DNA of 46,529 bases from a virus. The notes beneath the pieces are model-generated. The model was not told where the DNA came from. It searched no databases and saw only the letters and a program-made list of their open reading frames with translations. The translations under genes were made by a program, and so were the position numbers. Positions 7,322 through 15,192 of the stretch are shown here, piece after piece. Where the stretch lies: the IMG/VR virus record IMGVR_UViG_3300042891_002445, positions 1 through 46,529 of that record; one strand, written 5' to 3'. The number at the start of each line of letters is the position of its first letter. The first letter of the stretch is position 1.

Positions 7322-7502
7322 CAAGCCTCGATATAAAAAAATACCTGATGTCAGGATTAAGAATAGGTTTAATAATGAGGTCTTTACTGGAGATATCATT
7401 AATGAAGAAGATATTGAAGGTACAAAGTACTTCATTGTTAGAACTACCAAAGGCAATGTAATTAAATTGTCTAAGGATGCACACTCGTTACAAAAAGCTT
7501 GA
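7296..7502 (+). CDS. hypothetical small basic protein
   Basis: 68 residues, rich in Lys and Arg at the N-terminus (KYNKPRYKKIPDVRIKNR). A small beta-type segment follows (EVFTGDIINEEDIEGTKYFI, then VIKLSKDAHSL) that looks like an SH3-like or KOW-like barrel. It overlaps the preceding gene by 26 bases in another frame, and its stop lies inside the -35 region of the next promoter. Nucleic-acid binding is a guess from charge and fold pattern. Confidence 0.5.
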   Translation: MDGQKSKYNKPRYKKIPDVRIKNRFNNEVFTGDIINEEDIEGTKYFIVRTTKGNVIKLSKDAHSLQKA

Positions 7503-7527
7503 TTTTATTCTACAATAAATATATAAT
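7499..7527 (+). promoter_or_regulatory. sigma-70-like promoter before HTH and sugar cassette
   Basis: TTGATT (7499-7504), a 17-bp spacer and a perfect TATAAT (7522-7527). The spacer contains TTTATTCTACAATAA (7504-7518), which recurs with one change upstream of the gene at 15193. An AATAAATA box (7514-7521), similar to T4-type late promoters, also overlaps this site. Confidence 0.7.
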
Positions 7528-7565
7528 TAAAAAGCCTTAGGGCATTTATTATGAAAGGAAATATT

Positions 7566-7790
7566 ATGAAAGAAATGACTCAAATGGACAAACTTCGTCG
7601 TGCATTTGCTACTGGCAAATCCTTAACAGCACGTCAAATTGCGTCTCGTTACAAAATTGCTTCTCCCCATAAAGTAATCTCTAACCTTCGCAATCGTGAA
7701 GGTCTTAACATTCAGGGTAAGCAGTTTACTACCCGTTCAGGTCATACTGCACTTAAGTATCAGCTTTCACGCGACCGTGCTACTGCATGA
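7566..7790 (+). CDS. small helix-turn-helix protein
   Basis: 74 residues. ATG 7566 was chosen because AAAGGA at 7554-7559 is a good ribosome site for it; an in-frame ATG at 7551 lacks one. Residues 7-45 (LRRAFATGKSLTARQIASRY, then ASPHKVISNLR) form a winged-helix/HTH pattern, followed by a basic wing (GKQFTTRSGHTALKYQL). Similar small HTH proteins are widespread in marine T4-like phages. As the first gene behind the 7499 promoter it might regulate the sugar cassette downstream. Its stop overlaps the next ATG (ATGA at 7787-7790). Confidence 0.65.
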   Translation: MKEMTQMDKLRRAFATGKSLTARQIASRYKIASPHKVISNLRNREGLNIQGKQFTTRSGHTALKYQLSRDRATA

Positions 7791-8200
7791 ACTTTACTAA
7801 AGGTATAACCTTTGGGGCGTTTGACCTGTGTCATGCAGGTCACGCCTTTTTGTTTGAGTTTTGTAAAAGACATTGCAATTATCTTATAGTTGGACTTCAT
7901 GTGAATCCATCTACTGAACGAACTGAAAAAAATTACCCTGTAATGTCGTTGCTAGAAAGACAAATGCTGGTAAAGTCAAACAAATACGTTGATGAAGTTA
8001 TATGCTACGAAACTGAAAAAGACGTTGAGATTATTTTATCAAGCTTTGACTTGCAAGTGAGATTTTTAGGTCGGGACTATTATGGTAGAAACTTTACCGC
8101 TAAAGATATATGTGAGTATAAAAAGATACAATTAATGTACTGTGACAGAAGTCATGGGTTTAGTACTAGTGAACTTAGAGATAGAGTTAAAAATAATTAA
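7787..8200 (+). CDS. cytidylyltransferase-family nucleotidyltransferase
   Basis: 137 residues. Rossmann-type nucleotidyltransferase with the H16-A-G-H19 signature in FGAFDLCHAGHAFLFE and the C-terminal STSELR (126-131), the pattern of glycerol-3-phosphate cytidylyltransferase and of the nucleotidyltransferase domain of HldE. It should join CTP or ATP to a sugar or polyol phosphate, giving an activated donor. With the kinase and isomerase downstream, a heptose phosphate is the likely substrate, but glycerol phosphate cannot be excluded. It overlaps the HTH gene by 4 bases and ends one base before the epimerase ATG. Confidence 0.8.
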   Translation: MNFTKGITFGAFDLCHAGHAFLFEFCKRHCNYLIVGLHVNPSTERTEKNYPVMSLLERQMLVKSNKYVDEVICYETEKDVEIILSSFDLQVRFLGRDYYGRNFTAKDICEYKKIQLMYCDRSHGFSTSELRDRVKNN

Positions 8201-9148
8201 ATGAATATTGTCATTACTGGTGCATCAGGTTATATTGGATCTGTACTTTGTAAGTACTCAACCGCCCTTGGGCATAATGTTCTAGGTATTGATATTAATA
8301 GACCTAATCATATCTATTACAACAAGTTTGTATTTGATAATATCAAATCATTTGATGCGGCAAGAGCAACCTACGATTTTAAACCGGATGTTATCTTTCA
8401 TCTAGCCGCTTCTGCTGATGTTACCGACAGTGTTAGAATGCCTGTGACTTATTTTGATAATAATATCGGTGCTACTTCTTCTTATCTAAACAATTTGATG
8501 TTTAGTTTTAACCTAACCGTTCCTATTATCTTTTCGTCAACAGCTGCTGTATACGGTAATCGTCTAGCCTTAGCAGAGGAGCACTCTACTTTATCACCTA
8601 TTAATGCTTACGGTCAAAGTAAGCTTATGTGTGAGACATTACTTGACTATCTCTACACATGTAATAATATTTCCTCAGTATCTTTTAGATATTTTAACGT
8701 TGCCGGGGCTTTCGATAACGTTGGAGATCATTCCACATCTAGTCATGTTATTCAAAGATTGTGTGATAGTGAGATAAACAATAAAGATTTCTATATTTTT
8801 GGAAATAATTATGCTACTTATGACGGTACATGTGTAAGGGATTTTATCCATGTTATCGATGTATGTCGTGCACATTTCACAGCATACGAATATCTGCTAT
8901 CAAACAAAGGTAATCACATTTTTAATCTAGGTACTGGTTTTGGTACAAGTGTAAAAGATTTAAGTGAGATGTTTAAGGTGAGCGTGAAGTATAAAGATAG
9001 GAGACCTGGCGATCCAGATTTTCTTGTTGCTAGACCTGTAAAGTTTGTTGATGCTACCGGTTTCAAATATAATCATAGTGATTTGGATACTATAGTTAAA
9101 AGCTCATTAGAATGGTATAGGAGATCAAATGCCAATAGAAGAAAATGA
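8201..9148 (+). CDS. NAD-dependent sugar-nucleotide epimerase (GalE-like)
   Basis: 315 residues, extended short-chain dehydrogenase family. NAD-binding loop TGASGYIG (6-13), catalytic SST around 112-114 and Y137-xxx-K141 in AYGQSKLMCE are intact. The block YDGTCVRDFIHVIDVCRAH is typical of UDP-glucose/UDP-GlcNAc 4-epimerases. It would invert or modify a nucleotide-activated sugar. It begins immediately after the nucleotidyltransferase stop and overlaps the glycosyltransferase by 20 bases. The GalE-type features fit a hexose substrate better than an HldD-type heptose epimerase. Confidence 0.88.
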   Translation: MNIVITGASGYIGSVLCKYSTALGHNVLGIDINRPNHIYYNKFVFDNIKSFDAARATYDFKPDVIFHLAASADVTDSVRMPVTYFDNNIGATSSYLNNLMFSFNLTVPIIFSSTAAVYGNRLALAEEHSTLSPINAYGQSKLMCETLLDYLYTCNNISSVSFRYFNVAGAFDNVGDHSTSSHVIQRLCDSEINNKDFYIFGNNYATYDGTCVRDFIHVIDVCRAHFTAYEYLLSNKGNHIFNLGTGFGTSVKDLSEMFKVSVKYKDRRPGDPDFLVARPVKFVDATGFKYNHSDLDTIVKSSLEWYRRSNANRRK

Positions 9149-10121
9149 AATAAGTGTCAATAGTCAAGGAGGCACTGAAAGTGTTAAGAGAGAACTAGCT
9201 AAAAGACTCCCAGAAGGGCTTTTAGAGGATTTTCAGGTCATATGCTCGAGAGTGCGCAGCATTGAAGAGGATAAAATTCGAGTCTACTGGCTACACGACT
9301 TGCCAGAAGATCCGGAAACGAATCATTTAAAAGATGTTAATAGTAGGAATAGATTTCATAAATTAGTATTTTGTGGTAACTGGCAATACTCGAGATATCA
9401 ACTTGTATGTGGTATACCTTACGATAAAGAAGCAGTTGTTATTGATACTCCTATTGAAACGTTTCCTATTGTTAAAAAAGAATTTGATAAGATTCGTCTC
9501 GTATACTCGTCAACCCCTCAACGTGGGCTATCCATCCTAGTACCAGTATTTGAAAAACTCTGTGAAAAATATAACAATATTCATCTTGATGTTTTTTCTA
9601 GTTTTAAAATTTACGGATGGGACGAAGCAGATGCTAGATTCGAGCCGTTATATGAAAGGATCCGCAGCCATCCTCAAATGACTTACCATGGTTTTGCTCC
9701 AAATGATGTAGTCAGAGAACATTTACTTAAGGCCCATATTCATGCCTATCCATCTATTTGGCTGGAATGTAATAGTAGAAGTGTCATTGAAGCTATGAGT
9801 GCTGGGTTGTTATGCGTACATCCAAACTATGGCGGTCTTACCGACACATCAGGTGGTCTAAACTTTATGTATCAAGGCGATCAAGATATCTCTACTCATG
9901 CTAACATGTTCTATCATATGCTTGATCATTCGATTAGTATTGTACAAAAAGAATCAACTCAGAACTATCTTCAGTTTGTGAAAACTTACGCTGATAGTAG
10001 ATTTGCTTGGTCACGTATTAGTTCTATTTGGAGTGATATTTTAGGTGAGCTTAAAGAACGATACCCTACTATAGAATCACGTAAACCACAGGGCCCAAAG
10101 TTAATCTATAAGCCGTCATGA
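9129..10121 (+). CDS. GT-B glycosyltransferase (GT4-like)
   Basis: 330 residues. The N-terminal part has the NSQGGTESVKREL acceptor-side loop; the C-terminal half carries YHGFAPNDVVREHL and the donor-binding block SRSVIEAMSAGLLCV with the conserved Glu at about residue 221. It should transfer a nucleotide-activated sugar to lipopolysaccharide, a virion protein or another acceptor. It lies between an epimerase and a sugar kinase, overlapping both neighbours, so the cassette both makes and uses its donor. No signal or membrane segment is visible, so it acts in the cytoplasm. Confidence 0.85.
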   Translation: MPIEENEISVNSQGGTESVKRELAKRLPEGLLEDFQVICSRVRSIEEDKIRVYWLHDLPEDPETNHLKDVNSRNRFHKLVFCGNWQYSRYQLVCGIPYDKEAVVIDTPIETFPIVKKEFDKIRLVYSSTPQRGLSILVPVFEKLCEKYNNIHLDVFSSFKIYGWDEADARFEPLYERIRSHPQMTYHGFAPNDVVREHLLKAHIHAYPSIWLECNSRSVIEAMSAGLLCVHPNYGGLTDTSGGLNFMYQGDQDISTHANMFYHMLDHSISIVQKESTQNYLQFVKTYADSRFAWSRISSIWSDILGELKERYPTIESRKPQGPKLIYKPS

Positions 10122-11092
10122 TAGTTACTAAAACACCTTTACGGGTGAGCTTTTTTGGGGGAGGATCAGATCTCCCCGAACACTTTATGAAAGCAGAAGG
10201 CGCCGTTCTATCTACATCTATAGACGTGTCTATGTTTATTGCTATTAACAGCTCACCCAAACAACGAATTAAAGCATGTTATGATGAGATTGAGCTTGTT
10301 AATTTTACATCTGAGTTAAAGCATAATAGGATAAGAGAAAGCTTACTGGCTTTTGATATTCATAATAATTTAGAAGTTGCGTCTTTTTGTAGTATACCTA
10401 CAAAAGGTACCGGGCTTGGATCATCATCTACCTTTACAGTAGGACTGTGCAATGCTTTAAATGCGTTAAAAATTAAAGGTGTTAAAGATTATGCTCTTGC
10501 CGAGCTTGCTTATGATATTGAAAGAAATAAATGCAACGAAAGCTTAGGCAAGCAAGATCAGTATGCGGCTGCTTTTGGAGGATTTAATAGATTTGAGTTT
10601 AATAAAAACAACGTAAAGGTTAACAATCTTAATACATTCATGCAAAAACAAATAGATGAGTTGAATAATAGACTATTGTTTTTCTTTACTGGTACAGATA
10701 GAATTGCTAATACAATCTTAGAAAAGACAGCCAGCAATTTTGCAAGTACTAGCAGTATTATGAATAAGATGGTTGATCAAGTATATTTTGGTTTCTATTT
10801 CTTACTTAATGAAAGATATGATGACTTTGGCAGCTTATTAAATGATGCATGGAATTATAAAAAACTCTTAGCCGATAGTATATCCAATAATGATATTGAT
10901 AATTGGTATAGTGTGGCGCTGAAGCATGGAGCTTTAGGTGGTAAGATTTTAGGTGCCGGTGGTGGAGGATTTTTAATGTTGTATGTACCCCCGGAAAACC
11001 AGTATAATGTTAGACGTGCACTCAGCAACTTGAAAGAATACTTTTTTAAATTTACTAGTAAAGGTTCAGAGGTGGTTTTAAATGATGGATAA
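10118..11092 (+). CDS. hddA: GHMP sugar kinase (heptose-7-phosphate kinase-like)
   Basis: 324 residues. All three GHMP motifs are visible: N-terminal PLRVSFFGGGSD (7-18), the ATP loop PTKGTGLGSSSTF (94-106) and the C-terminal GGKILGAGGGGFLML. The start RVSFFGGGSDLPEHF is characteristic of D-glycero-D-manno-heptose 7-phosphate kinases (HddA) and related fucokinase-like enzymes. It should phosphorylate C1 of a heptose 7-phosphate made by the isomerase encoded next. It overlaps the glycosyltransferase stop (ATGA) and the isomerase start. The symbol is by family resemblance; the substrate is inferred from gmhA next door. Confidence 0.85.
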   Translation: MIVTKTPLRVSFFGGGSDLPEHFMKAEGAVLSTSIDVSMFIAINSSPKQRIKACYDEIELVNFTSELKHNRIRESLLAFDIHNNLEVASFCSIPTKGTGLGSSSTFTVGLCNALNALKIKGVKDYALAELAYDIERNKCNESLGKQDQYAAAFGGFNRFEFNKNNVKVNNLNTFMQKQIDELNNRLLFFFTGTDRIANTILEKTASNFASTSSIMNKMVDQVYFGFYFLLNERYDDFGSLLNDAWNYKKLLADSISNNDIDNWYSVALKHGALGGKILGAGGGGFLMLYVPPENQYNVRRALSNLKEYFFKFTSKGSEVVLNDG

Positions 11093-11690
11093 TGTCCCAG
11101 AGTCAGTAAATGATTATTTAATTCAGTATAGAGAGCAGATTAATAGTAGTTTGCTCTCTATTAATAGTGCTGTTCTTAAATGGGTTAGCTTAACTCTTTA
11201 CGAAGCTATAATTAAGAATAAAACCGTTTATGTATGCGGTAACGGTGGTTCAGCAGCCGTGTCAGAACATTTCGTATGTGATCATTTAAAAGGTATAAGC
11301 AGTGACACTAATCTTAAACCAAGATTTGTTTCACTGTCAAGTAATATTCCATTATTGACAGCTTTAGGAAATGACTTAGGATACGAAAATATTTTTAGTA
11401 AACAGATAGAGTATCTAGCACAGGAAGGAGACGTTTTACTTGCTATTTCTAGCAGTGGCAATTCTCCTAATATTGTGAATGCTATTAAAGCTGGTAATAA
11501 TAAAAAACTGATTACTATTTCTTTTACTGGTTTTGACGGAGGACAGGCATCAAAATTAAGTCTTTTTAATCTACACATACCAGTAAAAAACTATGGTATT
11601 GTCGAAGATACCCATCAGATAGTTATGCACGTACTTGCACAATATATAAGATTATCATATCATCATAAAAATAGTGAGCTAAAACTATAA
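11082..11690 (+). CDS. gmhA: sedoheptulose-7-phosphate isomerase (GmhA-like)
   Basis: 202 residues, SIS-domain protein. Sugar-phosphate-binding motifs CGNGGSAAVSEHF (52-64) and ISSSGNSPN (122-130) are intact, and the C-terminal VEDTHQIVMHVL carries the catalytic His. It converts sedoheptulose 7-phosphate to heptose 7-phosphate, the first committed step of heptose synthesis. ATG 11082 has AGAGG 9 bases upstream; ATG 11085 is a weaker alternative. It ends on the ATG of RNase H (TAATG). No GmhB-type phosphatase is present in the cassette, so the host enzyme would be needed. Confidence 0.9.
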   Translation: MMDNVPESVNDYLIQYREQINSSLLSINSAVLKWVSLTLYEAIIKNKTVYVCGNGGSAAVSEHFVCDHLKGISSDTNLKPRFVSLSSNIPLLTALGNDLGYENIFSKQIEYLAQEGDVLLAISSSGNSPNIVNAIKAGNNKKLITISFTGFDGGQASKLSLFNLHIPVKNYGIVEDTHQIVMHVLAQYIRLSYHHKNSELKL

Positions 11691-12553
11691 TGATAATCTT
11701 AGATTTAAATCAAGTAATGATCTCCAATCTCATGGCGCAGATTGGAAATTATACTAATACGAGTATTGAAGAGAATTTGTTTAGGCATATGGTTTTAAAT
11801 TCCATTAGGTCGCTTAAACAAAAATTCTATAATGATGGTGAGCTTATAATTGCTTGTGATGCTAAGCAATCATGGAGAAGAGATATCTTCCCTCATTATA
11901 AAGCTAATAGAAAAAAACACAGAGAAAATTCTGAAATTGACTGGAGCAATGTCTTTAATCTTCTTAATAAAATTAAAGAAGAGCTAAGAGTGTTTTTTCC
12001 ATATCGTGTTATTCAAGTTGAAGGTGCAGAAGCAGACGATGTTATTTCATCTCTTGTCTATGAATTTGGAACTTTCTTAAATAACTCTACTTCAGAAATG
12101 ATAGTTATTGTTTCAGGTGATAAAGACTTTAGACAACTGCATAAGTTCTCTAATGTTATTCAGTATGACCCTGTTAATAAAAAATTTATTAAAGAAGAGA
12201 GCCCAGAAAAATATCTTAAAGAACTTATTATTTGTGGTGATAGAGGTGACGGTATTCCTAACGTACTATCTGATGATGATGTTTTTATTAGAGGGGTTAG
12301 ACAAAAACCAGTCACTGCTAAGAAGTTAAAGACTTGGCTTGAACAAGATCCCTGTGAATTTCTAGATGATAATGTAGAAAGTAATTATCAAAGAAATTTA
12401 AAGCTTATCGATCTTTCATTTACACCAAACTCTATTAAAGAAAAAGTAATTGAGGAGTATTGTAATCAAAAAGATAAGCCAAGAGACAAGATCTTTAATT
12501 ACATGATAAATAATAAGATGAAAGTCTTAATTGAACACATTAATGAATTTTAA
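11690..12553 (+). CDS. rnh: RNase H / 5'-3' exonuclease (T4 Rnh-like)
   Basis: 287 residues, near T4 RNase H (305). FEN-family nuclease that removes RNA primers and adjacent DNA from lagging strands. Metal-binding acids are in place: D5 (MIILDLNQ), D57 in IACDAKQSWRRDIFPHYK, the E/D cluster in EGAEADDVIS (111-120), and D144/D146 in VSGDKDFRQLHK. The C-terminus ends in HINEF, much like T4 Rnh (SINEF). It works with gp32, which is encoded later in the window. The gene follows the sugar cassette by a TAATG overlap. Confidence 0.92.
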   Translation: MIILDLNQVMISNLMAQIGNYTNTSIEENLFRHMVLNSIRSLKQKFYNDGELIIACDAKQSWRRDIFPHYKANRKKHRENSEIDWSNVFNLLNKIKEELRVFFPYRVIQVEGAEADDVISSLVYEFGTFLNNSTSEMIVIVSGDKDFRQLHKFSNVIQYDPVNKKFIKEESPEKYLKELIICGDRGDGIPNVLSDDDVFIRGVRQKPVTAKKLKTWLEQDPCEFLDDNVESNYQRNLKLIDLSFTPNSIKEKVIEEYCNQKDKPRDKIFNYMINNKMKVLIEHINEF

Positions 12554-12964
12554 ATGAAAAAATCACTTTATAATATTTTAAAAGAATGCTCTGAACCTAA
12601 AAGTACTAAGGAAAGAGTCGAGTTGCTACAAAAAAACAGCAGCCCAGTTATGCTTCATGTATTAAAGCATGCGTTTGATCCAAATATCAAATTCCTATTG
12701 CCAGAAGGCTCACCACCCTATAAACCATGTGAATTTGTAGATCAAGAAGGTAGGTTATTTTCTGAAGCTAGAAAATTGTACTTATTTGTAGAAGGTGGAA
12801 ATCCTAATTTATCTAAATTAAGAAGAGAGATGCTTTTTATTCAATTTATTGAAGGCTTAGATAAGAATGATGCTGAGCTTATAATAAACGTGAAGGATAA
12901 GAAGCTACCCTTTAAATCATTAACCAAAGATATTATTAAGAAAGCATTTCCAGATCTATTTTAG
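12554..12964 (+). CDS. DUF6433 conserved phage protein
   Basis: 136 residues. The pattern FDPNIKFLLPEGSPPYKP, then ARKLYLFVEGGNPNL, then RREMLFIQFIEGLDKNDAELI and KDKKLPFKSLT is the well conserved DUF6433 protein of T4-like marine phages. Function unknown. It begins directly after the rnh stop (TAA then ATG), and in related phages it is usually part of the replication/transcription gene block. A GATAAATA box (12505-12512) lies 42 bases upstream inside rnh. No catalytic motif is apparent. Confidence 0.8.
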   Translation: MKKSLYNILKECSEPKSTKERVELLQKNSSPVMLHVLKHAFDPNIKFLLPEGSPPYKPCEFVDQEGRLFSEARKLYLFVEGGNPNLSKLRREMLFIQFIEGLDKNDAELIINVKDKKLPFKSLTKDIIKKAFPDLF

Positions 12965-12972
12965 AGGAATAA

Positions 12973-13140
12973 ATGAGTAAGACTTTTCAAAAGTTTAAAA
13001 AGCAATACGATATAGATGATAGTAATAGAAGTATAAAAAAGCTTAAAGCCGGTAAAAATAATAAGCAATTAAGAAAATTAGATAATGCGTTAAAATCTAA
13101 AGATGTTTCAAAGTTCTTTACATATGAAGAAAAATACTAG
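12973..13140 (+). CDS. small lysine-rich protein
   Basis: 55 residues from ATG 12973 (ribosome site TTAGAGGAAT just upstream) to TAG 13138-13140. About a third of the residues are Lys or Arg (for example KKLKAGKNNKQLRKL), predicted helical. It may bind nucleic acid. It fits exactly between DUF6433 and the following Lys/Pro-rich gene, each with its own ribosome site, which supports it as real. No family recognised. Confidence 0.55.
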   Translation: MSKTFQKFKKQYDIDDSNRSIKKLKAGKNNKQLRKLDNALKSKDVSKFFTYEEKY

Positions 13141-13148
13141 GAGTTAAT

Positions 13149-13475
13149 ATGTTTAGCATTTTATTAAAAATAAAAGAATTTTTTAAACCTTCAAAGCCAT
13201 TAACGGATGAAAAACATCCTTTAGATGGTCCTATCAGGGCAGCAGAAGAGAAGGTTTTTAAAAATGAAACTCCAGTAGTTCAAACTATCACTGCTCCTTT
13301 ACAAGAAGTTTCTCCTCCAGTAGTAGAGGCTCCTGAACCACTTAAAAAAGAGCCGGTTAAGGTAGAAGCAAAAAGTAAACCGGTGCAGGAAAAAAAGCCT
13401 GTAAAAAGAGAGAAAAAACCAGCTGCTAAATCTAAAGCTGCTAGCACTGTAGGTAGACCAAGGAATAAAAAGTAA
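13149..13475 (+). CDS. Lys/Pro-rich protein with AT-hook-like end
   Basis: 108 residues. After a short amphipathic N-terminus (MFSILLKIKEFFKP) the chain is low-complexity Pro, Val, Glu and Lys, then a basic C-terminus ending VGRPRNKK, where GRPR resembles the core of an AT-hook that binds the minor groove of AT-rich DNA. The ribosome site AGGAG at 13139-13143 is strong. Its stop overlaps the next ATG (TAATG). Probably disordered and DNA-binding; the role is unknown. Confidence 0.55.
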   Translation: MFSILLKIKEFFKPSKPLTDEKHPLDGPIRAAEEKVFKNETPVVQTITAPLQEVSPPVVEAPEPLKKEPVKVEAKSKPVQEKKPVKREKKPAAKSKAASTVGRPRNKK

Positions 13476-13711
13476 TGCCTACATATGAGTTTTTAAATAA
13501 AAAAACAAATGAAGTAATTCAAAAAACTTTAAGAATCTCCGAGCTCGATAATTTTAAAGCTAACAATCCCGAGCTCGAAGTGTATATTACAGGATCACCA
13601 GGCCTCAGTGATCCTGCCAGACTAGGTGTAATTAAACCTGCATCGGGGTTTAGAGACCTATTAAAATCTATGAAGAAAAGTCATAGAGGGAGTACTATCA
13701 ACGATTTTTAA
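13475..13711 (+). CDS. conserved small phage protein (FmdB-like N-terminus)
   Basis: 78 residues. It begins MPTYEFLNKKTNEVI like FmdB-type zinc ribbons but has no cysteine at all, so metal binding is lost. The rest (RISELDNFKANNPELE, then GFRDLLKSMKKSHRGSTIN) matches a small conserved protein that in marine T4-like phages often lies next to phoH. It is followed by a very strong ribosome site (AAGGAGG) for PhoH. Function unknown. Confidence 0.65.
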   Translation: MPTYEFLNKKTNEVIQKTLRISELDNFKANNPELEVYITGSPGLSDPARLGVIKPASGFRDLLKSMKKSHRGSTINDF

Positions 13712-13719
13712 GGAGGTCT

Positions 13720-14475
13720 ATGGCAAAGCGTTCAAATAATAACTTACAGCTTGCTTCGTATAATTCTGATATAGACAAGCCAGTAAGCTCATCTTTAAAA
13801 ATAAAAATAGATGATTTAAAAACGTTCCAACCATTAACAGATAATCAAAAAAAATTTTTTGATGCATACAAAAGAGGCGATTATTTTATAGCATTACATG
13901 GTGTTGCAGGTACAGGTAAAACTTTTATTGCGTTATATAAAGCTTTAGAAGAAGTCTTAGATAAGTCTAATCCTTTTGGTAAAATTATTATAGTAAGATC
14001 AGCTGTACAATCAAGGGAAATAGGACATCTACCTGGTGACGTAAGCGATAAGATGGAAATCTTTCAGCAACCTTACCTACAAATATGCGAAACGTTATTT
14101 AAGAGAAAAGACGCTTACCAAAGATTAGTTGAGCAGAACCACATCGAATTTATATCCACTTCTTTTATTAGAGGTATGTCCTTTGATGATGCTATTATAA
14201 TTGTTGATGAAGTTCAAAATCTTAATTTTGAAGAAATTGATACTGTCATGACAAGGGTTGGGCATAGATCAAAAATAATTTGGTGTGGTGATTATAGACA
14301 GTGTGACCTTAAAAAGAATAACGACAAATCAGGTCTACTTAAATTTTTCGATATAGCATATCATATGTCTGCATTTACAAGAATAGAATTTACAGTAGAT
14401 GATATTGTTAGATCTAGTTTAGTGAAAGACTACATTATGGCAAAACTTAGATATGAAGACCTTACCTCGTCCTAA
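13720..14475 (+). CDS. phoH: PhoH-like P-loop ATPase
   Basis: 251 residues. Walker A GVAGTGKT (61-68), Walker B AIIIVDE (158-164) and the intervening IIIVRSAVQSREIGHLPGD block are typical of PhoH-like proteins, a marker gene of marine phages. The role is unsettled; bacterial relatives are linked to phosphate starvation and RNA metabolism. It has the strongest ribosome site in this part of the window (AAGGAGG). Its 3' end overlaps the exonuclease gene by 23 bases. Confidence 0.9.
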   Translation: MAKRSNNNLQLASYNSDIDKPVSSSLKIKIDDLKTFQPLTDNQKKFFDAYKRGDYFIALHGVAGTGKTFIALYKALEEVLDKSNPFGKIIIVRSAVQSREIGHLPGDVSDKMEIFQQPYLQICETLFKRKDAYQRLVEQNHIEFISTSFIRGMSFDDAIIIVDEVQNLNFEEIDTVMTRVGHRSKIIWCGDYRQCDLKKNNDKSGLLKFFDIAYHMSAFTRIEFTVDDIVRSSLVKDYIMAKLRYEDLTSS

Positions 14476-15151
14476 CAGAAGTGTATACTTTAATCATTCG
14501 TTATATAAACGAGCTGAGATAACTAGAGATGATTCTGGTAAACTAAGAACCTACAGCATAGGGGATGGGGTAGCTTATCCCTCTATTACTACAATATTAG
14601 GAAACGTTCTTAATAAGGAAGGTCTCGATAGATGGAAACAATCTATAGGAGTAGATAAAGCTAATAGGCTTGCACATCAAGCTGCAGTTAGAGGCACCAA
14701 GCTTCATACTATGTGTGAAAATTATATGCTTAATCATAATTACTTCGATGTAGGGCAAATGCCCGATACAATGTATTTGTTTAATCAAATAAGACCTTAC
14801 CTTGATTCAAAAATACAAGAAGTTTATGGTGTAGAGCTTCCCCTTCTTTCAAGGAAACTTAAAGCCGCTGGAACTTGTGATTTAGTTTGTAAGATAGATG
14901 AAGAACTATGCGTGCTAGATTTTAAAACTTCTACCAATCTAAAGCAGGAAGATTATATTGAAAGCTACTATCTTCAAGCAACAGCCTACTGCCATATGGT
15001 TAATGAATTATACGATTCTATGCCTACTAAATTTGTTATTCTTATCGCAACAGAACAGAATACCTTTCAGGTATTCGAAGGATCTCCATTTAAATATACT
15101 AACAGATTAGAAGAAGTAATAGATTCCTACTATCAAAAAAATAGTGGATGA
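14453..15151 (+). CDS. Cas4/RecB-like PD-(D/E)XK exonuclease
   Basis: 232 residues. Motifs in order: RGTKLHTMCE (80-89) with the metal-binding His, GTCDLV (140-145) with the catalytic Asp, and LDFKTS (155-160) with the D-x-K pair, followed by a conserved Gln/Tyr segment (YYLQATAYCHMV). There are no iron-sulfur cysteine clusters as in true Cas4, so it is the RecB-nuclease-like exonuclease common in marine T4-like phages. Probable roles are host DNA breakdown or recombination. No CRISPR genes are nearby. Confidence 0.82.
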   Translation: MKTLPRPNRSVYFNHSLYKRAEITRDDSGKLRTYSIGDGVAYPSITTILGNVLNKEGLDRWKQSIGVDKANRLAHQAAVRGTKLHTMCENYMLNHNYFDVGQMPDTMYLFNQIRPYLDSKIQEVYGVELPLLSRKLKAAGTCDLVCKIDEELCVLDFKTSTNLKQEDYIESYYLQATAYCHMVNELYDSMPTKFVILIATEQNTFQVFEGSPFKYTNRLEEVIDSYYQKNSG

Positions 15152-15152
15152 T

Positions 15153-15183
15153 TTGATAGCTTTATACTACAATAAGGTATAAA
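15153..15183 (+). promoter_or_regulatory. promoter candidate with shared upstream element
   Basis: TTGATA (15153-15158) and TATAAA (15178-15183) are separated by 19 bp, long for a plain sigma-70 promoter. The spacer holds TTTATACTACAATAA (15161-15175), nearly identical to the element at 7504-7518 and similarly placed 2-3 bases before the -10 box. A strong ribosome site AAAGGAGAT follows for the gene at 15193. Confidence 0.5.
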
Positions 15184-15192
15184 GGAGATATT

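Noticed and set aside
7527-7550. GCC-TTAG-GGC mini-hairpin after the 7499 promoter
   Set aside because: Three base pairs only; expected by chance.
14453-15151. Cas4 and hence a CRISPR-linked system
   Set aside because: The nuclease has the PD-(D/E)XK core but no cysteine cluster, and no array or other cas genes are present; it is the exonuclease common in T4-like phages.
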